In this document: positions 1 through 5,711 of the stretch, one piece after another
Layout: each line of letters starts with the position of its first letter
Position numbering within the stretch: position 1 is the first letter of the stretch
Origin: Christensenellaceae bacterium
Lineage (GTDB): Bacteria; Bacillota; Clostridia; Christensenellales; UBA1750
DNA: 6,885 nucleotides
Direction of reading: 5' to 3'
Assembly: GCA_031287285.1 (NCBI GenBank)
Contig: JAITTC010000099.1
Span: forward strand, 1 to 6,885
Program-made: the position numbers and the translations under genes
The notes under the pieces: generated by a model
Database searches by the model: none
What the model saw: the letters and a program-made list of their open reading frames with translations, nothing else
What the model was told of the DNA's origin: nothing

Positions 1-109
1 CCCGGTTGGCTGCCAAAACGCGCAGACCTTCACGCGCGCCTTCAAAAAGGAGGAGGGCATTCCTCCGGGAAGCTTCAAGCAAGAGCAAGCCCTTGCGCGG
101 AACGAAACC
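1..109. repeat. Direct repeat copy 1 (at least 109 bp)
   Basis: Bases 1-109 are identical, base for base, to 196-304. Identity starts at the first base of the window, so the left boundary is unknown and the repeat may extend upstream. The period is 195 bp, a multiple of three, so both copies are read in the same frame. The content is the AraC-type HTH tail, not a recognisable mobile element; no terminal inverted repeats or transposase fragments are visible. Confidence 0.95.
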
Positions 110-115
110 GGGTAA
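2..115 (+). CDS. AraC-family transcriptional regulator, C-terminal end only (5' end off window)
   Basis: Reading from base 2, the frame gives 37 residues before TAA at 113-115. They contain VGCQNAQTFTRAFKKEEG followed by IPPGSFKQ. This matches the second helix-turn-helix and terminal helix of AraC/XylS regulators, whose usual pattern is VGF-x4-F-x-R-x-FKK-x-x-G-x-(S/T)P-x-x-(Y/F)R. The HTH would bind DNA; the effector domain and first HTH lie upstream, so ligand and targets cannot be inferred. The protein ends RNETG, whereas the copy at 196-310 ends RNETN. The terminator at 324-355 sits just beyond the second copy, so this first copy may not be the ancestral gene end. The family call is fairly sure from the motif; whether this is an intact functional gene is not visible. 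Confidence 0.6.
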   Translation, partial: PVGCQNAQTFTRAFKKEEGIPPGSFKQEQALARNETG

Positions 116-195
116 CAAAGCCATATGAAAAGCGCCTTTTGCCGCCCGCAGTTCAATATGGACGAAAACTCCCCGCCGCGTACGGCGGTGGCCGA
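116..195. other. Spacer between the two AraC-tail repeats
   Basis: This stretch follows the first AraC stop. It holds an ATG at 125 in frame with copy 2, but no ribosome site precedes it. There is a 6-bp hairpin (173-178 with 183-188, loop CGTA) with no T-run after it, so it is not a convincing terminator. Just before copy 2 the frame reads TAVAD, which resembles the VADIA stretch that precedes VG(F/C) in AraC HTH domains but is about four residues short. That suggests a deletion or a recombination junction here. Confidence 0.5.
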
Positions 196-304
196 CCCGG
201 TTGGCTGCCAAAACGCGCAGACCTTCACGCGCGCCTTCAAAAAGGAGGAGGGCATTCCTCCGGGAAGCTTCAAGCAAGAGCAAGCCCTTGCGCGGAACGA
301 AACC
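196..304. repeat. Direct repeat copy 2 (109 bp)
   Basis: This copy is identical to bases 1-109. Sequence diverges immediately after it: copy 1 continues GGGTAA and copy 2 continues AACTAG, so both reach a stop within two codons. Perfect identity over 109 bases means the duplication is recent, is kept identical by conversion, or is an assembly artefact. Confidence 0.95.
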
Positions 305-310
305 AACTAG
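196..310 (+). pseudogene. Duplicated AraC-family C-terminal fragment
   Basis: The frame repeats the HTH tail (VGCQNAQTFTRAFKKEEG, then IPPGSFKQ) and stops with TAG at 308-310. It can be extended upstream only to ATG 125, giving 61 residues. That is far too short for an AraC protein, lacks the first HTH, and has no Shine-Dalgarno. It is therefore called a gene remnant rather than a gene. The stop is 14 bases before a good intrinsic terminator, so this copy probably marks the original 3' end of the AraC gene, and the duplication or an insertion broke the link to the upstream part. The alternative is an AraC gene intact up to copy 1 with a stray duplicated tail behind it. Confidence 0.5.
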
Positions 311-323
311 CAAGCTCTATAGG

Positions 324-355
324 GCGCCGTATTCCAAAAGGATGCGGCGCTTTTT
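324..355 (+). terminator. Rho-independent terminator after the AraC-type tail
   Basis: GCGCCG at 324-329 pairs with CGGCGC at 345-350. The stem continues through TATTC/GGATG with two G-T wobbles, around a short A-rich loop, and is followed at once by TTTTT (351-355). It lies 14 bases after the second AraC-type stop and ends rightward transcription before the Spo0A-like gene, which therefore probably has its own promoter. Confidence 0.8.
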
Positions 356-483
356 GCTGCGTCTATTGCGGCCCCTAGGTTCGGCTTTTATGCAAAAAGC
401 ATGATTTGGGGGGTATTTTGCGCAAGGCCTAAGCCTGATACTATTTTCATCCCGCCACAAATCAAGGATAGGAGGCGTCCGCT
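356..483. other. Intergenic leader upstream of the Spo0A-like gene
   Basis: No gene is seen here. Two small, mutually exclusive hairpins overlap around 384-402: GCTTTT with AAAAGC, or ATGC with GCAT. A third short one, AGGC-CTAA-GCCT, lies at 425-436, just before the putative -10. None resembles a known riboswitch or T-box that I recognise. No 0A box (TGTCGAA) is visible in this stretch on either strand. Confidence 0.5.
416..444 (+). promoter_or_regulatory. Possible sigma-A extended -10 promoter for the Spo0A-like gene
   Basis: TGATACTAT at 436-444 fits an extended -10 (TG-N-TATAAT, four of six in the hexamer). TTTTGC at 416-421 lies 17 bases upstream of the hexamer as a poor -35; TTGCGC at 418-423 is an alternative with 15-base spacing. 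Transcription would start near 451 and leave a leader of about 30 bases. This is inferred from motif match alone. Confidence 0.35.
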
Positions 484-966
484 ATGGAAGATCAACTGAA
501 GCTCTTCCTTGACGGAAATGAAAATCCGGCCAAAGAGCCCCCTTGGGGGCCCTTTGCCGCAACCCCGCGCAATGGTTCAACCCCCATAGATCAATGGACG
601 AAGCCGAGCGGCCGCGCCTCAATGAAACGGCGGATTTCCGATCTGCTTCTGGCGATCGGCATCCCCCCGCAGCTCAAGGGCTACCGTCTGCTCAGCTGCG
701 CGGCGGAACTCCGCCTGGAAGAGGAAGTTCCTTTTGGGCGAAGCGCTAAAGCCCTCTATGCACAACTCGCCGAACGGTTTGGAAGCGACCCTCAAAAGGT
801 CGAAAGAGCGATTCACCACGCCATCGAGCTCGCCTGGGCCCGCGATGGCGGCAAAAGCCTTAGCCGGGCGATGGGCTTCCCCCTTTACGCGCCCCATAAC
901 AAGCCCGGCAACAGCGAGTTCATCGCCCTGCTGGCCGACAAGCTCCGTCTGGAGCGCCAGGGCTGA
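484..966 (+). CDS. Receiver-less Spo0A-like DNA-binding protein
   Basis: This gene encodes 160 residues. Residues about 48-158 align by eye along the whole Spo0A C-terminal domain: ISDLLLAIGIPPQLKGY (51-67), then KALYAQLAERFG (89-100), the recognition-helix region VERAIHHAIELAW (106-118), and NSEFIALLADKLRLE (143-157). Spo0A is the master sporulation regulator; this domain binds 0A boxes and contacts RNA polymerase. Normal Spo0A is about 260-270 residues with an N-terminal phosphoacceptor receiver. Here that domain is missing, replaced by about 47 residues rich in Pro, Gly and Asn with no Asp/Lys receiver pattern. ATG 484 is chosen because GGAGG (471-475) sits 8 bases upstream; Met47 has no such site. 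In Spo0A the isolated C-domain can act without phosphorylation, so constitutive or level-controlled activity is inferred. A conserved Arg of the VERAIRHAIE motif is His111 here, so target specificity may differ. It is not in an operon with its neighbours. Confidence 0.88.
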   Translation: MEDQLKLFLDGNENPAKEPPWGPFAATPRNGSTPIDQWTKPSGRASMKRRISDLLLAIGIPPQLKGYRLLSCAAELRLEEEVPFGRSAKALYAQLAERFGSDPQKVERAIHHAIELAWARDGGKSLSRAMGFPLYAPHNKPGNSEFIALLADKLRLERQG

Positions 967-1062
967 GCTCTCGCGCTAAAACCTAACGCATAAGGCCTTC
1001 CCTTATCGTCGTGGCCGTTCTGAGGCTCGCAGGTACCCCCTGCCCGGTCATCCCCAATCCCA

Positions 1063-1080
1063 GCGGAAGGATTTTTCCGC
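1063..1080. other. Small hairpin between convergent genes
   Basis: GCGGAA (1063-1068) pairs with TTCCGC (1075-1080) around a GGATTT loop. It stands next to the strong hairpin at 1083-1121 and on the - strand gives an AAAAA run rather than a U-run. It may stabilise transcript ends; it is too small to assign a function. Confidence 0.4.
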
Positions 1081-1082
1081 AG

Positions 1083-1121
1083 CGAAAGCCCCCTCTTCCC
1101 AGCCGGAAGAGGGGGCTTTCG
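1083..1121. terminator. Bidirectional terminator between the Spo0A-like gene and phoR
   Basis: Bases 1083-1099 and 1105-1121 form a perfect 17-bp stem with a five-base loop. Its ends are AAAG and CTTT, giving the common AAAGCCCC...GGGGCTTT terminator form that can work on both strands. It lies 116 bases after the Spo0A-like stop and 17 bases after the phoR stop codon, read on the - strand. The U-tract beyond the stem is weak in both directions, so efficiency is uncertain. The rest of 967-1138 holds nothing else I can support. Confidence 0.8.
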
Positions 1122-1138
1122 GTTCGTTTGGGGCCCCA

Positions 1139-2725
1139 CTAGGCCTCTTTGCCGCGAATGAAGCAGCGCACGCAGCTGCCCTTGCCCTCTTCGCTCGTCA
1201 GCTCCACCCTCCCGCCGTGGAACTCCGCGATATGCTTGACGATGGAAAGCCCGAGCCCGGTGCCGCCGGTGCGCTTGGAGCGCGACTTGTCGACGCGATA
1301 GAAGCGCTCGAAGATGCGCCCAAGGTGCGTCTTGGCGATGCCTATGCCCGTATCCCGCACGGCAATGACGCGGAAGCCCTCTTCCTCCTTTAACGAAACG
1401 CTGACCGAGCCGCCCGCACGGTTGTAGGTGATCGCGTTATCGATGAGGTTATAAAGAAGCTCGTCGATCATGCGGCGGTTCGCCGTGACCATCAAGGGCT
1501 CGCCGCGCTCGACCTCCACCGAGATCCCCTGCTTTGCCGCCTTATCCTGCAGGGCCTCGGCCACGGAAGCGGCAAGCTCTTTGAGGTCAAAGCGGCAAAA
1601 TTCCCTGGCGGCATTGCCCTCGTCGAATTCCGAAAGGCGGATGATATCCTCAATGGTGCTGATTAGGCGCCTTGACTGGGCATGGATCTTTTCGCCAAAG
1701 CGCGAAAGGTCTTCGGGCTTCACCTGCCCGCCAGCGATCATCTCTGAAAGGGCCGAGATCGTGGTCAGCGGGGTCTTGAGCTCATGCGAAACGTTGGCCG
1801 AGAATTCCTTGCGCTGCGCCTCTGCGGTGTAGCGCTCGGTCGTATCCACGAAGAGGATCATCGTGCCGCTTGCGCTCTCTTCCCCGCGCGCCGGGTTGAA
1901 AAACACGCTGTAAATCCGGTCTTCCTTGCGAAAAACCATCTCGGTCCTGGCCCCTTCGCGGCACATGCGCAGTTTTTCAAGGAAGTCCGCGTCGCGGCAA
2001 AGCTCCACGATGTTGCGGCCAGCAGCCTCTTTAGCCCCGAGGATCTCTAAAGCGCTCAGGTTCGCCATGCGCACCTTGCCATGCCCGTCGATCAAAATCA
2101 ACCCCTCGTGCACGCTCTGCATGATCATCCGCAGGGTTTCCTCGCGCTCCTCCAGGTCGCTGCGGCGGCCTGCCAATTCCCTTTTTTGCCGCTCCATCCG
2201 CTGAATGAAGGGCAGGAGCTCCTCATAGGGGCCAATATCCGGATCATCCAGGTCGATTGCGTTGATCGGCCCCACGAGCCTGCGCGTTAAAACCCTGGCC
2301 ATAAGGAATGCCGCAAGCGCCGCGGCAAGCAGGCAGAACAGCAACAGCGGAAGGAGGCGGGCGGCGAGGCTCTGCGCGCCGCTCGCAGTCAGCGCGAGCC
2401 GCAGGATGTTCCCGTCGTTTAATCGCATCGCGTAGTAGCGGGTCGTTTCCCCAAGGGTGCCAGAAAGCCTCTCGCTCTCTCCATAGCCCTTTTGAAGGGC
2501 CTCCTGCACCTCGGGGCGGCCTAAATGGTTTTCCATTCCCTCCGCGCTGGCCCGGTTGTCAAAAAGCACCGCGCCGTCTGATGCGATCAGGGTCACGCGC
2601 AGGGTTCTCAGGCTGCCCTTGATTTCCGCGCCCAGGTTCCCCGAAAAGGTAAAGAGCAGCAGCAAAAAGCTCGCCGCCGTTAAAAGCACCAAGAGGGCCA
2701 TATACCGAAAGATCCGTCGATTCAA
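1139..2725 (-). CDS. phoR: PhoR-type phosphate sensor histidine kinase
   Basis: This gene encodes 528 residues. It is a membrane sensor that phosphorylates, and usually also dephosphorylates, the response regulator encoded just before it. Visible parts, in order: membrane segment about 9-28; an outside domain of about 90 residues with the PhoR-like ENHLGRPEVQEAL stretch; membrane segment about 123-143; a short degenerate HAMP-like linker (about 144-190); a PAS domain about 194-298; then the kinase core. Catalytic motifs look intact: H-box FSANVSHELKTPLT with phospho-acceptor His314, N-box LYNLIDNAITYN (Asn426, Asn430), G1 RDTGIGI (Asp458), F-box IFERFYRVDKSR, and G2 GGTGLGLSIVKH. TTG at 2725 is taken as start because a G-rich site precedes it and it keeps positive residues (NRRIFRY) before the first membrane helix. 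ATG at 2701 (Met9) is the alternative but has no clear ribosome site. It is the last gene of the operon. Confidence 0.93.
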   Translation of the reverse strand: MNRRIFRYMALLVLLTAASFLLLLFTFSGNLGAEIKGSLRTLRVTLIASDGAVLFDNRASAEGMENHLGRPEVQEALQKGYGESERLSGTLGETTRYYAMRLNDGNILRLALTASGAQSLAARLLPLLLFCLLAAALAAFLMARVLTRRLVGPINAIDLDDPDIGPYEELLPFIQRMERQKRELAGRRSDLEEREETLRMIMQSVHEGLILIDGHGKVRMANLSALEILGAKEAAGRNIVELCRDADFLEKLRMCREGARTEMVFRKEDRIYSVFFNPARGEESASGTMILFVDTTERYTAEAQRKEFSANVSHELKTPLTTISALSEMIAGGQVKPEDLSRFGEKIHAQSRRLISTIEDIIRLSEFDEGNAAREFCRFDLKELAASVAEALQDKAAKQGISVEVERGEPLMVTANRRMIDELLYNLIDNAITYNRAGGSVSVSLKEEEGFRVIAVRDTGIGIAKTHLGRIFERFYRVDKSRSKRTGGTGLGLSIVKHIAEFHGGRVELTSEEGKGSCVRCFIRGKEA

Positions 2726-2731
2726 GGCCTT

Positions 2732-3427
2732 TTACCCCCCTATCTTATAGCCCACATTCCGCACGGTCTTGATATAGTCGCCAGCCGCGCCGAGCTTTTG
2801 CCGCAGCGTTTTGATGTGCATATCCACGGTGCGGCTCTCGCCCTCGTAATCATAGCCCCAAACCGCAGCCATGAGCTTATCGCGGCTCAGAACGATATCG
2901 ACGTTGAGCAAGAGATAATAAAGGAGCTCAAACTCCAAAAAGGTGAGCGGCACGGCGCCCTCGCCATCCACGGTGACGCTGTGGCGCTCGCTGTCGAGCG
3001 TCAAGCGCTCGAAGCTGAGCCTGCTCTTCTTCTTGGGCGCCGCGCCGCCCGTGCGGCGGAGCACCGCCTGCACCCGCGCCACCATTTCGGTCACGCCGAA
3101 GGGCTTGGCGATGTAGTCGTCGGCCCCAAGGGTCAATCCCTTGACCTTATCGGCCTCGCTGCCCTTTGCCGTGAGCATGATGACGGGGATTGGGCCAAAG
3201 CGGCTGTGGGCGCGCAGGCGCTTGAGCAAAGAAAGGCCGTCTTCGCCGGGCAGCATGATGTCAAGCAGCAGCAGATCCGGCAATTCCTTGCCCTTTTCAA
3301 GCCTTTTAAAGAGCTCCTGCCCATTTTCGAAGCCCTCTGGGGCAAAGCCTGCGGCGCTTAAGGCATAGAGCGAGAGCTCGCGGATATCCTCGTCGTCTTC
3401 CACGATCGCGATTCTTTGCGTGGCCAC
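2732..3427 (-). CDS. phoB: PhoB/PhoP-type response regulator (OmpR family)
   Basis: This gene encodes 231 residues. It is a cytoplasmic DNA-binding partner of PhoR and the likely activator of the pst operon (called PhoP in Bacillus). The receiver domain spans about 4-125, with acidic pocket Glu10/Asp11, phospho-acceptor Asp56 in LLLLDIMLPGEDG, switch Thr86 and Lys108 in the KPF motif. A winged-helix output domain follows at about 136-229, with LTFLEFELL, SRDKLMAAVWGY, the recognition-helix stretch SRTVDMHIKTLRQKL and the wing VRNVGYKIG. The start is GTG at 3427: it places IAIVEDD in the normal position near the N-terminus, lies 2 bases after the phoU stop, and has AGGA 6 bases upstream. A longer frame to ATG 3502 would add 25 atypical residues inside phoU and is rejected. 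All receiver residues are intact. Assignment to phosphate rests on context plus family. Confidence 0.93.
   Translation of the reverse strand: MATQRIAIVEDDEDIRELSLYALSAAGFAPEGFENGQELFKRLEKGKELPDLLLLDIMLPGEDGLSLLKRLRAHSRFGPIPVIMLTAKGSEADKVKGLTLGADDYIAKPFGVTEMVARVQAVLRRTGGAAPKKKSRLSFERLTLDSERHSVTVDGEGAVPLTFLEFELLYYLLLNVDIVLSRDKLMAAVWGYDYEGESRTVDMHIKTLRQKLGAAGDYIKTVRNVGYKIGG
2735..2741 (-). promoter_or_regulatory. Unusual G-run ribosome binding site for phoR
   Basis: On the - strand AGGGGGG lies 9 bases before the TTG start and forms the last codons of the response regulator gene (Ile-Gly-Gly-stop). It is a mismatched version of AGGAGG but the only purine-rich candidate at a workable distance; AAAGG at 2731-2727 is too close. 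It supports the TTG start only moderately. Confidence 0.45.
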
Positions 3428-3429
3428 GG

Positions 3430-4107
3430 TTAGTCCTGCCCCCGCAGCGTTTCCCCGGTGTGCGTGGCGTTGTGCGTGCCGGTGATCGAAAACACCACCC
3501 ACTCGGCCACGTTCACCGCATGGTCGCCGATGCGCTCGAGATACTTGGCGATCATCAGCAGATCCATCGCCTGCTCGCCGTTGCCGCTGTCTTGGTGCAC
3601 CAGCTCGATCAGGTCGCGCTTCACCTGCGTAAAGAGTTCGTCCACCACGTCGTCATAGCCCACGACCTGTTCCGCCAGCGCCAGATCCTTCTTCACGAAG
3701 GCGTCGATGCTCTCGGTCACCATCTTGGTCGCAGCCTGCGCCATCTGCGGGATGTGCTCAAACCTCGTGATGACCGGCTCGCCCGATAGATACATCGAGA
3801 TCTCGGCGATGTCTGCCGACTGATCGCCGATGCGCTCCATATCGGTAATCATCTTCAGCGCGGCCGAAATCAGCCGCAAATCCCTTGCCACCGGGTGCTG
3901 CTGCAGCAGCAGCCGCAAGCACAGGGCCTCGATGTCCTTTTCTTTTTGGTCGATCTCTCCGTCATAGCGGATCGCCCTGCGCGCGGCTTCCGGATCCCTG
4001 GTCTTCAGCGCCTCAATCGCCATGGCGATGGCCGCCTCGATGTTCCCGCCCATCTCGATGAGCATGTTGTTGAGGGTGTCCAGCTGTTCGTCGAACCTTG
4101 AGCGCAT
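3430..4107 (-). CDS. phoU: Phosphate signalling protein PhoU
   Basis: This gene encodes 225 residues, the usual PhoU length. PhoU is a cytoplasmic, membrane-associated adaptor that represses PhoR signalling when phosphate is ample and restrains Pst transport. Two three-helix PhoU repeats are visible. Each has its metal-binding signature: MERIGDQSADIAE (Glu91, Asp95) and LERIGDHAVNVAEW (Glu191, Asp195). The N-terminal FDEQLDTLNNMLIEMG is typical of the family. ATG 4107 overlaps the pstB stop as TAATG, with GGAGG eight bases upstream inside pstB, so translation is probably coupled. The position between transporter and two-component genes suits its linking role. About 15 residues after the last helix (THNATHTGETLRGQD) are a polar tail with no known role. 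Confidence 0.96.
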   Translation of the reverse strand: MRSRFDEQLDTLNNMLIEMGGNIEAAIAMAIEALKTRDPEAARRAIRYDGEIDQKEKDIEALCLRLLLQQHPVARDLRLISAALKMITDMERIGDQSADIAEISMYLSGEPVITRFEHIPQMAQAATKMVTESIDAFVKKDLALAEQVVGYDDVVDELFTQVKRDLIELVHQDSGNGEQAMDLLMIAKYLERIGDHAVNVAEWVVFSITGTHNATHTGETLRGQD

Positions 4108-4880
4108 TATCCAAACCTCCCCGTGATATAGTCCTCGCAGCGCTTATCTTTCGGCATCGAAAAGATCTGCTCCGTCGTGCCGCACTCGATCATCTCGCCA
4201 AGCAGGAAGAAGGCCGTTTTGTCGGATATCCGCGTGGCCTGCTGCATGTTATGGGTGACGATCACCACGGTATACCGCTTTTTGAGCGTCATGACCAGTT
4301 CCTCGATCTTCGAGGTGGAAATGGGGTCCAGCGCGGAGGTCGGCTCATCCATGAGGAGCACCTCGGGCTCCACGGCAAGCGCCCTTGCGATGCAGAGCCG
4401 CTGCTGCTGCCCGCCCGAAAGGCCGAGGGCGCTTTTTTTAAGCCTATCCTTGCTTTCGTCCCAAATGGCTGCGTCGCGCAGAGCCTTTTCAACGATTTCA
4501 TCCAGCCGCGCGCGGGATTTCACCCCGTGGGTGCGCGGGCCGAAGGCGATATTGTCGTAAACGCTCATGGGGAAGGGATTGGGCTTTTGAAAGACCATGC
4601 CCACCCGCTTGCGCAGAAAGTTTATATCCGGATCCGAGTAGATTTCCCTGCCGTCGAGCTGAACGCTGCCCGTGATCCTGCAGCCTTCGATTAAATCGTT
4701 CATGCGGTTGAGGCTTTTGAGCAGCGTGGACTTGCCGCAGCCCGACGGGCCGATCAGCGCGGTGATCTCGTTTTCGCCGATGCCCATCGAAACCTCTTTA
4801 AGCGCCTGAAACTCATTATACCAAAGCGATAGGCTTTCTATCTTGAATTTCTCTTGGGTTCTTTCCCTGGTCCCTTCCAT
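4107..4880 (-). CDS. pstB: Phosphate ABC transporter ATP-binding protein PstB
   Basis: This gene encodes 257 residues, a normal PstB length. It is the cytoplasmic ATPase that powers phosphate import through PstC-PstA. All ABC motifs are present: Walker A GPSGCGKST (44-52), Q-loop Gln98 in VFQKPNPFPMS (a PstB-typical stretch), signature LSGGQQQR (154-161), Walker B VLLMDEP (174-180, catalytic Glu179), D-loop SALD, and switch His210. The family features NRMNDL and SLWYNEFQALK are also present. ATG 4880 follows the pstA stop with no gap (TAG-ATG), and GGGAGG lies nine bases upstream. Nothing is degenerate. Confidence 0.97.
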   Translation of the reverse strand: MEGTRERTQEKFKIESLSLWYNEFQALKEVSMGIGENEITALIGPSGCGKSTLLKSLNRMNDLIEGCRITGSVQLDGREIYSDPDINFLRKRVGMVFQKPNPFPMSVYDNIAFGPRTHGVKSRARLDEIVEKALRDAAIWDESKDRLKKSALGLSGGQQQRLCIARALAVEPEVLLMDEPTSALDPISTSKIEELVMTLKKRYTVVIVTHNMQQATRISDKTAFFLLGEMIECGTTEQIFSMPKDKRCEDYITGRFG

Positions 4881-5711
4881 CTATCTAGTCCTCCCCTTCC
4901 CGATTCGCCTCGCCACCGCGGCCGAAAGCGCGTTGATGGCCACGACCACGACCAGCAGCACCACCGAAGTGGCGTAGGCCTGCCCCGTGTAGATGCCCTC
5001 TCGCGAGAGCGCAAACATGTGCACGGCGAGCGTCCTGCCCGAGGCAAAGAGATCCCCCGGGATCTGCGCCACCGTACCCGATGTGTAGATCAGCGCGGCG
5101 GTTTCACCGACGATGCGCCCGATAGCCAGGATGACGCCCGCCAGGATGCCCGGCGCAGCCGATGGCAGAACGACGCGGAACACCGTGCGCAGCCGCCCGG
5201 CGCCAAGCCCGAAGGCACCCTCCCGGTAGGCGTCCGGCACGGACTTTAGGCTTTCTTCCGTCGTGCGCATGATAAGCGGCAGGATCATGATCGAAAGCGT
5301 CAGCGTGCCGGCCAGCAGCGAAAAGCCCCATTTAAGCCATGTCACGAAGAACAGCAGGCCAAACAGGCCATACACGATGGAGGGAATGCCCGAAAGCGTT
5401 TCCGCCGTGACCCGGACGAGCGACACCAGCTTGTTCCCCCTGCCCGCGTACTCGGTTAGGTAGATGGCGGTAAAAACGCCGAGCGGCACCGCCACGATCA
5501 GCGATAGAACGACCGTGATCACCGTCGTAAGCAGCGCCGGCATGAGGGAAACATTGGTGGAATTATACTTCCACTCAAAGAGCGAGGGCTGCAGGTGGGG
5601 AATGCCCTTGACCAGCACGAACACGACCAAAAAGCACAGGGCGGCAAAGGTCAGCGCCGCAGAAAGCCAGGTAAGGGCGATAAAAACGAGGTCGGCAGCC
5701 TTTCTTTTCAT
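4881..5711 (-). CDS. pstA: Phosphate ABC transporter permease PstA
   Basis: This gene encodes 276 residues. It is one of the two membrane subunits forming the phosphate channel. About six hydrophobic segments can be seen, near residues 14-36, 60-84, 111-126, 131-149, 186-204 and 247-266. The cytoplasmic EAA coupling loop that contacts PstB lies at about 152-189 (EESLKSVPDAYREGAFGLGA). GIPSIVYGLFG and GRIVGETAAL are conserved in this permease family. ATG 5711 overlaps the pstC stop as ATGA, with AAGGAGGG six bases upstream. Length and motifs are complete. Confidence 0.95.
   Translation of the reverse strand: MKRKAADLVFIALTWLSAALTFAALCFLVVFVLVKGIPHLQPSLFEWKYNSTNVSLMPALLTTVITVVLSLIVAVPLGVFTAIYLTEYAGRGNKLVSLVRVTAETLSGIPSIVYGLFGLLFFVTWLKWGFSLLAGTLTLSIMILPLIMRTTEESLKSVPDAYREGAFGLGAGRLRTVFRVVLPSAAPGILAGVILAIGRIVGETAALIYTSGTVAQIPGDLFASGRTLAVHMFALSREGIYTGQAYATSVVLLVVVVAINALSAAVARRIGKGRTR

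Noticed and set aside
41..55. AAAAAGGAGGAGG, a strong-looking ribosome site (also at 236-250)
   Set aside because: It encodes the conserved FKKEEG of the AraC motif, and no start codon opens a plausible frame at the right distance.
1..304. CRISPR or insertion-sequence origin for the repeats
   Set aside because: There are only two long copies, with coding content, no short regular spacers, no inverted ends and no transposase.
125..310. A 61-residue + strand frame from ATG 125 as a small gene
   Set aside because: It has no ribosome site, and two thirds of it is the duplicated AraC tail. It is better explained as a gene fragment.
619..897. - strand frame opposite the Spo0A-like gene
   Set aside because: The + strand frame has full Spo0A-domain similarity and a strong ribosome site; the - frame has neither.
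2798..3361. + strand frame (187 codons) opposite the response regulator
   Set aside because: It is antisense to a well-conserved receiver and winged-helix gene, with no motif or ribosome site of its own.
3428..3502. Upstream ATG extension of the response regulator
   Set aside because: It would overlap phoU by 73 bases and add 25 residues (His/Arg/Gly-rich) not found in the family. GTG 3427 gives the normal N-terminus.
4086..4096. TTCGTCGAA resembling a 0A box
   Set aside because: It lies inside phoU coding sequence, differs from TGTCGAA, and is not near any promoter.
4098..4694. Long + strand frame (198 codons) opposite pstB
   Set aside because: pstB is complete with all ABC motifs on the other strand. 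The + frame is His/Arg/Gly-rich with no recognisable domain and is a GC-rich shadow.
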